Source: Thermocrinis albus DSM 14484 (GTDB lineage: Bacteria > Aquificota > Aquificia > Aquificales > Aquificaceae). From it: DNA of 64,000 bases. The stretch spans positions 233,529 to 297,528 of the forward strand of contig NC_013894.1 of the NCBI RefSeq assembly GCF_000025605.1, written 5' to 3'. Every line of letters starts with the position of its first letter. Positions within the stretch are counted from its first letter, which is position 1. Of the stretch, positions 53,968 through 62,161 are shown piece by piece. Under the pieces are notes generated by a model. The model was not told the origin of the DNA. It was given only the letters and a program-made list of their open reading frames with translations, and did no database searches. Position numbers and translations under genes: made by a program.

Positions 53968-54923
53968 GGGATGTAGATTCTGAAGGTGGATCCTTTTCCT
54001 ACTTCACTTTGGAGTTCTATACTACCACCGTGAAGGCGTACCGCGTTCCTCACGATGGATAGGCCTAACCCCGTACCACCCCTATCTCTTGATCTGCCTT
54101 TGTCCACCCTATAGAATCTATCAAAGATGAAGGGAATGTGTTCCTTAGGTATGCCTATTCCTGTGTCTGACACTTCCACAACAGCCATCTGGCCCTCCTT
54201 CCATCCCCTTACCCTTACGGATCCACCTTCCCTGTTGTATCTCACCGCGTTCTCCAGAAGGTTACGGAGTATAAGGTATAGTTTATTTTCGTCAGCTACC
54301 AGGACAAAGGATTCGTCCACCAAGTTTTCAAAGTTTACCTTGGCCTTCTCAAACTCCTCACGAAGTTGGTAGTAAACATCTTGTAGGAACTCCCTTAGGT
54401 GTATCTCGGTAAGATGGAGCCTCTCTACCCCCGACTCCAGACGAGCGAGGATAAGCATATCGTCTATCAGTTTCTCCATCTGCTGAAGGCGGTGTAAGGC
54501 CCTGTGGATGGCAAAGCTGGAGGGACATTCTTTTGCAGCCCTCTCCAGTAGTAGGGTGACTGCAGAGAGAGGAGTTTTCAGCTCGTGAGCTACGTTCTCC
54601 ACAAGATCCCTCTTTAGTTTTTCGTACTGCCACAGACTACTCACATCAGATACCAAAAACAGCCTCTTATCCCCTTCCATGATTTTTTTCTTGATGAGGT
54701 ACTTAGCATCTTCGTGCATCACGTAGAGACTTTCCCCACCTTCCAAAAGCTGTCCTATAGCAGATATCACGCTGAGGCTACGCAGTGCCTCGTAGTAGTA
54801 TTTACCCTCCCAGTCTTCCCTGGCCAGGTTCTTACTTATCCACCACCTGTTTATCAGTAGTATCCTCCCTTCCCTGTCCAAAAGCAACACACCTTCGTCA
54901 AGAAGATGGAGAATGTCCTTCAC
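53955..54923 (-). CDS. Soluble sensor histidine kinase (PAS-HisKA-HATPase)
   Basis: 322 residues with no membrane segment: a PAS-like domain (about 1-95, [19 protein letters not shown]), HisKA with H113 in [11 protein letters not shown], then HATPase with LLENAVRYN (N box), DTGIGIP (G1), [10 protein letters not shown] (F box) and [10 protein letters not shown] (G2). Closest in style to PhoR/PhoB-type kinases without the N-terminal helices. No response regulator is adjacent; upstream is purK (ATGA overlap). The signal is unknown. Confidence 0.88.
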   Translation of the reverse strand: MKDILHLLDEGVLLLDREGRILLINRWWISKNLAREDWEGKYYYEALRSLSVISAIGQLLEGGESLYVMHEDAKYLIKKKIMEGDKRLFLVSDVSSLWQYEKLKRDLVENVAHELKTPLSAVTLLLERAAKECPSSFAIHRALHRLQQMEKLIDDMLILARLESGVERLHLTEIHLREFLQDVYYQLREEFEKAKVNFENLVDESFVLVADENKLYLILRNLLENAVRYNREGGSVRVRGWKEGQMAVVEVSDTGIGIPKEHIPFIFDRFYRVDKGRSRDRGGTGLGLSIVRNAVRLHGGSIELQSEVGKGSTFRIYIPQSI

Positions 54924-55999
54924 TTTTCCTCTAGTACGTGATACATTTCAAGAAGGCGGTTTATCTTGTATTCCACCTCCTCCTCCGTTCTTCCCACCAC
55001 GTTTATGTGTCCCATCTTCCTCCTTGGTTTTTTAGACTTACTATACCAGTAAAGCTTAGCACCCTCTACGGAAAGTAGAAAATGAAGGTCCAGGTCCTCC
55101 AATCCCAGTCCCAGTATATTCACCATACCTGCAGGACACTTCAGGGAGGTGCTTCCTAGAGGAAGTCCTGTCACGGCTCTTACTAAATTCTCAAACTGAG
55201 AGGTGTAACAACCGTCCAGGGTGTAATGTCCTGTGTTGTGTACCCTCGGAGCCATCTCGTTTATGAGAACCTTTCCATCTTTAGTGTAAAAGAACTCCAC
55301 CGCCAGAACACCCACTATACCCAGATCCTCCATAAGGTGATGCAGTATGTCCTGAGCCTCCTTCACCTCCAGAGAGGTTGTTTTGTTGTAAAGAAGGATA
55401 CCCTGCTGGTGGAAGTTAACGGTAGGAGGATACAGGAGAACTCTCCCACTTTTGTCCCTCACACCTATGATGGAAAACTCCATAGCGAAGTCCACCCAAT
55501 CCTCTACTAGAAACCACTCATGAGGATAAGAGGTGGCTATAACTTGAGCATCCTGTGGATGGTTTACCACATACTGGCCTTTACCGTCATAACCCATAAC
55601 ATCCCTCTTTACCACCACCGGCAGGCAAACATCCCTCAGCAGAGAGGGTAATTCTTTGCCTTGGGCGATGCGAAAACTCGGCACAGGATATCCCATCCTT
55701 TTGTAAAAGCTCTTCTCCTTTATCCTGCTCTTTTTTAACTCCAACACCTCCACAGAAGGTAAAGCTACGGGATACACCTTCTCCAGTATGTAATCGGGTA
55801 TATGTTCAAACTCAAAAGTAACTACATGACACCATCTTAAAAACTCATCCACTTTGTCGTAACTGAAACAGGCATCTGCCACCTTGCAGGCCGGTGAGTC
55901 TGGCTTTTCCTCCAACACCAAGAACTCAAAACCTAACTTGCGCCCCTCCAGCACCGTCATCCAACCCAGTTGTCCTCCACCAACTATACCCACCCTCAT
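54920..55999 (-). CDS. purK: 5-(carboxyamino)imidazole ribonucleotide synthase
   Basis: ATP-grasp enzyme that carboxylates AIR at nitrogen with bicarbonate and ATP. VGIVGGGQLGWM start, VVTFEFEHIP, KRDVMGYDGKGQYVV, NEMAPRVHNTGHYTLDGC and SQFENLVRAVTGLPLGS are PurK signatures. 359 residues. purE is not adjacent. One base after the sdhA stop; the kinase gene follows with ATGA overlap. Confidence 0.93.
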   Translation of the reverse strand: MRVGIVGGGQLGWMTVLEGRKLGFEFLVLEEKPDSPACKVADACFSYDKVDEFLRWCHVVTFEFEHIPDYILEKVYPVALPSVEVLELKKSRIKEKSFYKRMGYPVPSFRIAQGKELPSLLRDVCLPVVVKRDVMGYDGKGQYVVNHPQDAQVIATSYPHEWFLVEDWVDFAMEFSIIGVRDKSGRVLLYPPTVNFHQQGILLYNKTTSLEVKEAQDILHHLMEDLGIVGVLAVEFFYTKDGKVLINEMAPRVHNTGHYTLDGCYTSQFENLVRAVTGLPLGSTSLKCPAGMVNILGLGLEDLDLHFLLSVEGAKLYWYSKSKKPRRKMGHINVVGRTEEEVEYKINRLLEMYHVLEEK

Positions 56000-56000
56000 C

Positions 56001-57707
56001 TCAGTACTTTCTCTCGGCAGGTTGGTACTTGATGATCTTTACTGGAATATACTCCAGCTTTAAATCCTGGCCATCCCACCACACGAGGGAGTGCTTTAAG
56101 AAGTTCTCGTCGTCTCTTTCAGGATAATCCTCCCTGTAGTGACCTCCCCTTGACTCTCGCCTATGAAGGGCACAGTAGGCCACCACTCTGGCCAGTTCCA
56201 GCATGTTCCTGAGTTCCATAACTTCCAAGAGGTTAGTGTTAAAAACTTTGGATTTATCCACCACAGGGACATGGTGCCATCTTTCCAGAAGTTCCGAAAG
56301 TTCCTCATAGGCCTCTCGCAGTGATCTTTCATCTCTGAAGATGCCCACCTTTTCCCACATGATCTGACCCATCTTCCTCCTCAGGAGAGCAAGACTCTCT
56401 TTACCTTCTCTCTCCATAAGGTTTGCCACGTACTCATAACCTTTTCTTTCTTCCCCTTCAGATATAGGTAAGAAGTCTACCTGTTTGGCGTACTCTCTGG
56501 CGGCTATGCCGCAGAACTTGCCGAAAACAAGAAGTTCTATGAGAGAGTTCCCTCCTAATCTGTTGGCACCGTGAACACCTGTACAGGCACACTCACCCAC
56601 CGCGTAAAGACCTTCAAGGGATGTGGAGGAGGTCTGGTAGTTCACCACATGAACACCACCCATACAGTAATGGGCTGTAGGTCTTATAGGCACAAGGTCC
56701 TTGACGGGATCAACACCTTCAAAGTCCATGGCCAGTTGTCTCACCTGAGGGAGTCTCTCCTTAATCTTTTCCTTACCCAGGTGTCTTAGGTCCAGATACA
56801 CATACGCCTCTACCCCGGCACCTACACCTCTACCTTCTCTTATCTCGTACTCTATAGCTCTGGACACTATGTCACGAGGTGCCAGCTCCATTTTGTCGGG
56901 TGCGTAACGCGCCATGAAACGCTCTCCTAACGCGTTGAGGAGATATCCTCCTTCACCTCTGCAGGCTTCTGAAAGCAAAATGCCTGTTCGTGCCAGGCCC
57001 GTAGGGTGAAACTGAATAAACTCCATATCTCTCAGAGGAACACCGTTCCTCAGCGCCACAGCCACACCGTCTCCTGTGTTACCCACCGCGTTGGTACTTC
57101 TCTGCCAGTATACGCGAGCAAAACCACCGGTGGCCAACACCACGCTTTTGGCTGCCAGCACTACCACCTCCCCGTTCTTTATGTCATAGAGGCTGACACC
57201 TTTGACCCTCTTCCCATCGTGGATTATGTCCAGTAAGAAAAACTCGTTGTAAAAGTCTATGTTGTCTCTGGAAAGAGCCTGTTCAAACAAGGTGTGGAGA
57301 AGCACGTGGCCTGTTCTGTCTGCCGAGTATACGGTACGGGGAAAGGAGGCACCTCCGAAGGGTCTCTGGGCTATGCGACCGTCCGGAAGCCGGGAGAAAG
57401 GAACACCCCATCTGTCCAGTTCGTAGACCACCTCAGGTGCCTCCTCACACATAAAGAAAACGGCATCCTGATCTGCTAAAAAATCAGACCCTTTTATAGT
57501 ATCGTAGGCGTGAGCCTCGGGACTGTCGTTGGGAACCACATGACCCAGTGCGGCGTTCAAACCACCCTGTGCAGCTCCCGTATGGGAACGGGTAGGATAA
57601 ACTTTTGAAACTACAGCCACCTTTACGGAAGGATCTCTGGCTGCCTCCAACGCTGTCCTGAGACCGGCACCACCTGCACCCACTATAACCACATCGTACC
57701 TGTTCAT
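56001..57707 (-). CDS. Succinate dehydrogenase / fumarate reductase flavoprotein subunit
   Basis: FAD subunit that interconverts fumarate and succinate; in a reductive TCA organism the reductive direction is expected. 568 residues: VVIVGAGGAGLRTALEAA (FAD), TRSHTGAAQGGLNAALGH (with the His that may bind FAD covalently), QFHPTGLARTGILLSEACRGEGG, PTAHYCMGGVHV, GANRLGGNSLIELLVFG. The iron-sulfur and membrane subunits are not next to it; purK and a kinase follow. Minus TAAAAT lies 8 bases before the ATG. Confidence 0.92.
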   Translation of the reverse strand: MNRYDVVIVGAGGAGLRTALEAARDPSVKVAVVSKVYPTRSHTGAAQGGLNAALGHVVPNDSPEAHAYDTIKGSDFLADQDAVFFMCEEAPEVVYELDRWGVPFSRLPDGRIAQRPFGGASFPRTVYSADRTGHVLLHTLFEQALSRDNIDFYNEFFLLDIIHDGKRVKGVSLYDIKNGEVVVLAAKSVVLATGGFARVYWQRSTNAVGNTGDGVAVALRNGVPLRDMEFIQFHPTGLARTGILLSEACRGEGGYLLNALGERFMARYAPDKMELAPRDIVSRAIEYEIREGRGVGAGVEAYVYLDLRHLGKEKIKERLPQVRQLAMDFEGVDPVKDLVPIRPTAHYCMGGVHVVNYQTSSTSLEGLYAVGECACTGVHGANRLGGNSLIELLVFGKFCGIAAREYAKQVDFLPISEGEERKGYEYVANLMEREGKESLALLRRKMGQIMWEKVGIFRDERSLREAYEELSELLERWHHVPVVDKSKVFNTNLLEVMELRNMLELARVVAYCALHRRESRGGHYREDYPERDDENFLKHSLVWWDGQDLKLEYIPVKIIKYQPAERKY

Positions 57708-57714
57708 GCTGTGA

Positions 57715-57721
57715 TATTTTA
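57715..57721. promoter_or_regulatory. Divergent -10 region of sdhA/frdA and the SDR gene
   Basis: Twenty bases separate the starts. Minus TAAAAT (complement of 57716-57721) is 8 bases before the flavoprotein ATG; plus TATTTT (57715-57720) is 7 bases before the SDR ATG. No Shine-Dalgarno on either side. Confidence 0.35.
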
Positions 57722-57727
57722 AGATAT

Positions 57728-58462
57728 ATGCAAAGGAAGGTGGCCCTCATCACAGGTATAAAGCGTATAGGTGGTTCGGTAGCAGAAGCCCTTTTGCGGG
57801 AAGGCTGGTGTGTCAGCGTGGTTTACAACACATCGGAAGATGTTTACAAAAAGCTGAAAGAAGGGTACGGTGACAGAGTATTAGGTATAAAGACCGATCT
57901 CACTCAAGACAACCACCAGCGTATAGTGGAGGAGACATACGGACATTTTGGTAGGCTGGACGCCTTTCTACATCTGGCATCACCCTATTTTCCTACACCC
58001 CTTGAAGAACTAAATCCTTCCCACCTTTACCTTCACTTCAAACCTATAGCAGAAGCCTTCATCTTTATAGCTAAACATGCTTTTTTCCACATGCTCAAGA
58101 ACGAAGGCACAGTGAAGGGTAGAATCATAGCTTACGGTGACTGGGCCACCAACCTAACACCCTACAGAAACTACGCTGCTTACTTCGTGGCAAAGGGAGC
58201 TCTCCACACCGCGGTGAAGGTCCTAGCCAGAGAGATGGCACCCCATGTACTGGTAAACGCCATAGCTCTAGGGCCGGTGCTGATACCGGATCATGTATCG
58301 GAGGAAAAGTGGAGGGATTACCTCCAAAAAACCCCCCTCAAAAGACCTGTGTCTGTGGAAGACATAGTGCTTCTCAGTCTCACTTTACTACGTATGGACA
58401 GTATGACGGGAGAGATACTGTACTTAGACAGCGGTAGAAACATTTCGGGATCTTGCAGTTAA
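57728..58462 (+). CDS. Short-chain dehydrogenase, pteridine-reductase-like
   Basis: 244-residue Rossmann SDR. ALITGIKRIGGSVAEALLREGW resembles the TG-x-x-x-R-[IL]-G of FolM/PTR1 pteridine reductases, and FLHLASPYFPTPL also recalls that group. Catalytic Tyr and Lys are in YAAYFVAKGALH. Such enzymes reduce dihydropterins or dihydrofolate; with folE and folC in the window it may supply tetrahydrofolate in place of a classical DHFR. FabG/FabI-type activity cannot be excluded from sequence. Confidence 0.7.
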   Translation: MQRKVALITGIKRIGGSVAEALLREGWCVSVVYNTSEDVYKKLKEGYGDRVLGIKTDLTQDNHQRIVEETYGHFGRLDAFLHLASPYFPTPLEELNPSHLYLHFKPIAEAFIFIAKHAFFHMLKNEGTVKGRIIAYGDWATNLTPYRNYAAYFVAKGALHTAVKVLAREMAPHVLVNAIALGPVLIPDHVSEEKWRDYLQKTPLKRPVSVEDIVLLSLTLLRMDSMTGEILYLDSGRNISGSCS

Positions 58463-58680
58463 CCGTTTCTGAGAAGTCTCTGAATCTTCTCTTCCATAAT
58501 ATCTTTGTGATACAGCTTTTCTTTCTTTAGTTGTTCTATCTGCATCTCCAGTTGGTGAGTCATAGGATGATGTTTCTCCAGTTTGGCTATCTCTTTATCC
58601 AGCTCCTCGTGTTTCTTGTAGTGGTGTCTGAACTCTGGATCTTCTTCCAACAGCTTCTTGATGGCTTCTTCCCTCGTCAT
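58459..58680 (-). CDS. DUF465 family protein (YdcH-like)
   Basis: 73 residues, two charged helices: EEDPEFRHHYKKHEELDKEIAKLE and QLKKEKLYHKDIMEEKI with the KLKKEKL-type C-terminal motif of DUF465. A frame reaching 58854 is open but its first part lies in the upstream gene; ATG 58680 overlaps that gene's stop as ATGA. Function unknown. Convergent overlap of 4 bases with the SDR gene. Confidence 0.75.
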   Translation of the reverse strand: MTREEAIKKLLEEDPEFRHHYKKHEELDKEIAKLEKHHPMTHQLEMQIEQLKKEKLYHKDIMEEKIQRLLRNG

Positions 58681-59087
58681 AACACGTCCTCCTCCTTGGG
58701 TCTTAGAAATATTAAACCAAAAATGGTGAGGATATATCCTACCGTAAGAAGGGTAAGGGAGGGAAAGATCAGGTAGAAGAGAAAGGAGAAAAAGAAGGGT
58801 AAAGAAACTAAGGAAAAGAGCCAGAAGTATCTGCGTGTAGCGGTGTAGTTCCACAGAGGGTCCTGCTGGTGCTCTACGGGAAAGACCCTACCCTTTATCC
58901 AGACAGCGGCCACAAAGGTGATAAAGAAGAGGACCACCACCAAAAAGGTGAGTCCCCACTTAGTGTTGGGATGGAGGGGAAGGCGGAAGAAGGGATAAGT
59001 GGGTAAAGATCCCAGGAACACTATACTAACAAAGCCTATCCAAGCTCGGTGAAACTTTTTTATCCTTCTGTGGTACTCTTTTATCAT
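58677..59087 (-). CDS. Four-helix membrane protein of unknown function
   Basis: 136 residues, four hydrophobic segments (about 17-32, 46-62, 88-104, 107-125) with basic N-terminal stretch EYHRRIKKFHRAW. Not recognised. ATG 59087 follows a perfect minus-strand TATAAT by 7 bases; a TTG one codon upstream is less likely. Co-translated with the DUF465 gene. Confidence 0.65.
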   Translation of the reverse strand: MIKEYHRRIKKFHRAWIGFVSIVFLGSLPTYPFFRLPLHPNTKWGLTFLVVVLFFITFVAAVWIKGRVFPVEHQQDPLWNYTATRRYFWLFSLVSLPFFFSFLFYLIFPSLTLLTVGYILTIFGLIFLRPKEEDVL

Positions 59088-59094
59088 CAAACAT

Positions 59095-59100
59095 ATTATA
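59095..59100 (-). promoter_or_regulatory. -10 box of the four-helix membrane gene
   Basis: TATAAT on the minus strand, 7 bases before the ATG at 59087, no Shine-Dalgarno. Probable leaderless transcript. Confidence 0.45.
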
Positions 59101-59112
59101 CAGGTGGTGTTA

Positions 59113-59141
59113 TTGACAAATGAGAAAAATTTGCATATAAT
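59113..59141 (+). promoter_or_regulatory. Consensus promoter of the HdrD/GlpC-like gene
   Basis: TTGACA (59113-59118), 17-base spacer, TATAAT (59136-59141): a perfect sigma-70 promoter. Predicted start near 59148 leaves a short leader with a GGAGGTGAAG site before the ATG at 59171. The strongest promoter in the window by consensus. Confidence 0.8.
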
Positions 59142-59170
59142 ACTTATTAAAACTTGGAGGTGAAGAAGAG

Positions 59171-60454
59171 ATGAGTGAGATGGCCATAGGTGGCACCAAG
59201 GACTTTGAGTTCAACGTGAAGGATCCTGACTTTCTGAAGGAGGAAAGTATATGGGAAGAAGCAAGGAGGGTGTACTCTAAGTGTAAGGACTGTAGGATGT
59301 GTGTTACCTACTGTCCTTCTTTCCCGGCCCTCTTTGATGCGGTGGATCGTCACGATGATGACGTCAGTAAACTCTCCAAAGAGGAACTGGCTTTACCTTT
59401 GGAGCTATGTTTCCACTGTAAACAGTGTTACTTTAAGTGTCCCTACACCCCACCCCACGAATGGAGAATAGACTTTCCACACCTCTCCTTAAGGTACAAG
59501 GTATGGAAGTTCAAAAACAAACGTGCCAAAATAACTGACAAGCTTATGCTCAACACCGATCTGGTGGGTAAGATGTCGGTACCTATAGCACCCCTGGTGA
59601 ACACTCTGAGCAGCGCCAAGCCTGTCAGAGTTCTGCTAGAGAACTTTATGGGCATAGACAGGAGAGCTAAGCTCCCCCCCTTCAACACTCAGACCTTGGC
59701 AAACTGGTACAAGAATAACCGGCAACCGGTGAAGGGTCAGAATGGTAGAGTAGTGTTCTTTACCACATGCCTCTTTAACTACAACTATCTGGACAAGGGA
59801 ATAGCTGCTCTGAGGGTTCTGGAAAAGAACGACGTGTGGGTAGAGATCCCTCAGCAGCAGTGCTGCGGTATTCCTTTCTTTGATATAGGAGACATAGACT
59901 CTGCCACCCAAAAGGCTCTCTTCAACGTCCAGCAACTGAAACCCTACGTGGAGGCAGGCTACGACATAGTGGTTCCAGTTCCCACCTGTGCTCTCCAGAT
60001 AAAGTACGAGTACCCTCTCCTGCTGCCGGACAATGAGGATGTTAAACTGGTATCCTCTAAGGTTTACGACCTTCACCAATATCTGTGGAAACTTCACGAG
60101 GAAGGTAGGTTCAACAGAGAGTTTAAAGTATCCATGGGAAACATCCTGTATCACATACCCTGCCACCTTAAGTCCCTCAACGTGGGTTACAGAGCCGCCG
60201 CTCTTATGAGGCTTATACCGGGTACGAAGGTGAGAATAGTGGAGCGTTGCTCAGGACACGATGGAACCTTTGGTGTGCGTAAAGAGACCTTTGATATGGC
60301 CTATAAAGTGGGTTCAAAACTTTTTGAAGAAATACAGGCAGCGGGAGCCGACCTTATAGTCTCCGACTGTCCTTTGGCCAGTAACCAGATAGAGATGGCT
60401 ACAGGGAAGAAACCTCTTCACCCTATAGAAGTTATCTACAGAGCTTACGGCTGA
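59171..60454 (+). CDS. Heterodisulfide-reductase-like Fe-S protein (two 4Fe-4S + two CCG-type domains)
   Basis: 427 residues. Two ferredoxin-type clusters: CKDCRMCVTYCP (about 38-50) and CFHCKQCYFKCP (about 85-97). Then two cysteine-rich CCG-type modules: TTCLFN..QQCCGIPFF..PTCALQ and HIPCHLKS..RCSGHDGTFG..SDCPLA, the second with an altered CC pair as in GlpC. No membrane helix. Family members pass electrons from quinones or thiols to partners such as GlpA, SdhA or HdrABC. Near, but not beside, the fumarate reductase flavoprotein; in Hydrogenobacter-type fumarate reductases a subunit of this kind is plausible. Strong promoter and Shine-Dalgarno. Confidence 0.82.
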   Translation: MSEMAIGGTKDFEFNVKDPDFLKEESIWEEARRVYSKCKDCRMCVTYCPSFPALFDAVDRHDDDVSKLSKEELALPLELCFHCKQCYFKCPYTPPHEWRIDFPHLSLRYKVWKFKNKRAKITDKLMLNTDLVGKMSVPIAPLVNTLSSAKPVRVLLENFMGIDRRAKLPPFNTQTLANWYKNNRQPVKGQNGRVVFFTTCLFNYNYLDKGIAALRVLEKNDVWVEIPQQQCCGIPFFDIGDIDSATQKALFNVQQLKPYVEAGYDIVVPVPTCALQIKYEYPLLLPDNEDVKLVSSKVYDLHQYLWKLHEEGRFNREFKVSMGNILYHIPCHLKSLNVGYRAAALMRLIPGTKVRIVERCSGHDGTFGVRKETFDMAYKVGSKLFEEIQAAGADLIVSDCPLASNQIEMATGKKPLHPIEVIYRAYG

Positions 60455-61656
60455 GGCTCCTGGGCCTCGGCCCTTTTAGGTATCTTTACAGAAGAAAACC
60501 AAACGTACACCACCAACAGCCATAGAACGCAGAGAACAGCACCCCCTACCACCAGGTAGGCCAGACCATGTTTGAGGGCGAATCCACCCCAAACACCTCC
60601 TAAAAAGGCACCCAAAAACTGGGTGGTGTTAAAGAATCCCAAAGCCAGGCCTCTCACGTCTCTGTGGGTCAACTTGGTGAGCAAAGAAGGTACTATCGGC
60701 TCCAAAAGGTGGAATCCCACAAAGAAGAGAAACACCAAAGCCACCGCTCCCCAGAAATTCCTGAAAAGATCGTATAAGGCAAAACCTACCAGTATGGACA
60801 GTATACCCGCTAAAAAGACCTCCTTAAACTTCCCCCTCTTCTCGGCAAAGATGGTGGAGGGTACCATGATGGCCAGAGATACCAGAACCGCCGGTAAGTA
60901 GATCTTGAAATGTTCAGGTTTAGGAAAATGGTAGTTGTAGACCAGCTGGTAGGGCACGAAGGTAAATATTCCTGTTAGGAAAGCGTGGGTGAGGGCTATG
61001 GAGAAGTTGAGAACAAGCTGATTGGGATCTTTCAAGAGTAATAGTATGTTGGAGAGGGAAGGTTTTATCTCCCTATCGGAGGCGTGAACCTTAGGTTCCG
61101 GTATGAAAAACATAACGTAGAAGGTGGCAACGAGGCTAAGAAGGGCTGTCATGTAAAAGAGGAAAGGAACACCCAGATAGCCGGCCAAGACGGGAGCAGC
61201 AGTGATACTGAAGGCAAAGACGAGCCCTATGGAGGCACCTATGTGAGCGAAGGCTCTGGTTCTGACCTCTTCACGCGTAAGATCCGCAGCGAGGGCCGTC
61301 ATGGCAGAGGAAACAGCTCCGAAACCTTGAATGAAACGTGCCAACACCATGGTCCATATGTTACTGGCAAGACCCCCCATCAGACTACCTATCGCGTAAG
61401 TCAGCATCCCCACAAAGATGACGGGTTTTCTTCCGATACGGTCAGAGAGGTAACCGAAAGGTATCTGAAGAAAAGCCTGAGCGAAGCCGTATATACCTAC
61501 GGCGAGTCCTATAAGCTGTGGGGATGCACCTTCCAGATTACGCAAGTAAGGAGAGAGAACAGGAAGTAGCAAAAACAGACCCAGCATCCGTACCGCTACC
61601 GCAAAGGTTATACCTAAAACAGCCTTGCGTTCCTCTGGTGTGAACTCCTTCAGCAT
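60445..61656 (-). CDS. Major facilitator superfamily transporter
   Basis: 403 residues, about 12 membrane helices in two halves. The A-type MFS motif is seen after helix 2: FGYLSDRIGRKPVIF; helix 4/5 holds RFIQGFGAVSSAMTALAADL. Looks like a drug or metabolite exporter of the DHA1 kind; substrate unknown. Minus TAAAAT lies 8 bases before the ATG. Its 3' end overlaps the HdrD-like gene by 10 bases. Confidence 0.85.
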   Translation of the reverse strand: MLKEFTPEERKAVLGITFAVAVRMLGLFLLLPVLSPYLRNLEGASPQLIGLAVGIYGFAQAFLQIPFGYLSDRIGRKPVIFVGMLTYAIGSLMGGLASNIWTMVLARFIQGFGAVSSAMTALAADLTREEVRTRAFAHIGASIGLVFAFSITAAPVLAGYLGVPFLFYMTALLSLVATFYVMFFIPEPKVHASDREIKPSLSNILLLLKDPNQLVLNFSIALTHAFLTGIFTFVPYQLVYNYHFPKPEHFKIYLPAVLVSLAIMVPSTIFAEKRGKFKEVFLAGILSILVGFALYDLFRNFWGAVALVFLFFVGFHLLEPIVPSLLTKLTHRDVRGLALGFFNTTQFLGAFLGGVWGGFALKHGLAYLVVGGAVLCVLWLLVVYVWFSSVKIPKRAEAQEPQP

Positions 61657-61664
61657 AGGTATCT

Positions 61665-61670
61665 ATTTTA
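61665..61670 (-). promoter_or_regulatory. -10 box of the MFS gene
   Basis: TAAAAT on the minus strand, 8 bases before the MFS ATG at 61656, no Shine-Dalgarno. Confidence 0.35.
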
Positions 61671-61708
61671 AGGTTGAGAACCACCCTCATCAAGCTGGGA
61701 AAAAAGGG

Positions 61709-61714
61709 TATAAT
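61709..61714 (+). promoter_or_regulatory. -10 box of the rrf2 gene
   Basis: GGGTATAAT, 10 bases before the ATG at 61725. No Shine-Dalgarno and no clear -35. Confidence 0.4.
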
Positions 61715-61724
61715 ATACTATCTT

Positions 61725-62156
61725 ATGATTTACTCAGAATCTGTTAAGTACGCTCTTCTGGCACTGGCCTACATGGCTCTCAACAGGGATAGGTTGGTAA
61801 AGTCCGAAGAGGTGTCCCAGGTTCAGAACATACCTCGCCCATTCCTCTCCAAGATATTTCATAAGCTGGTGAGGGAAAGGATACTGAAATCCTACAAGGG
61901 TCCCACAGGTGGTTTTACCTTTGCTATACCTCCAGAGGAGATAACAATACTGGACGTGATAAAAGCTTTGGACGAGGACTACAAACTGGATTACTGCGCT
62001 CTAAGACCTGGGCGATGTGAGGAGTGGCAAACCTCTCCCTGTAACGTCCACGACAAATGGGTGGCACTAAGGGAGCACGTACTGGAGTATCTCACCACTA
62101 CCACTATAGCGGAACTGGCAGGTGTAGAGGATAAACACAGGAAACCTGTAAAATAG
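61725..62156 (+). CDS. Rrf2-family transcriptional regulator, likely Fe-S
   Basis: 143 residues: winged helix (SESVKYALLALAYMAL, then NIPRPFLSKIFHKLVRERIL and the wing GPTGGFTFA) and an Rrf2 cysteine cluster C-x6-C-x7-C in YCALRPGRCEEWQTSPC, able to hold an iron-sulfur cluster as in IscR/NsrR. A frame from 61674 adds residues before MIYSES; the ATG 61725 is the family's start. Directly followed by fetB and metal-uptake genes, so it may control metal balance. Confidence 0.9.
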   Translation: MIYSESVKYALLALAYMALNRDRLVKSEEVSQVQNIPRPFLSKIFHKLVRERILKSYKGPTGGFTFAIPPEEITILDVIKALDEDYKLDYCALRPGRCEEWQTSPCNVHDKWVALREHVLEYLTTTTIAELAGVEDKHRKPVK

Positions 62157-62161
62157 TCAAC

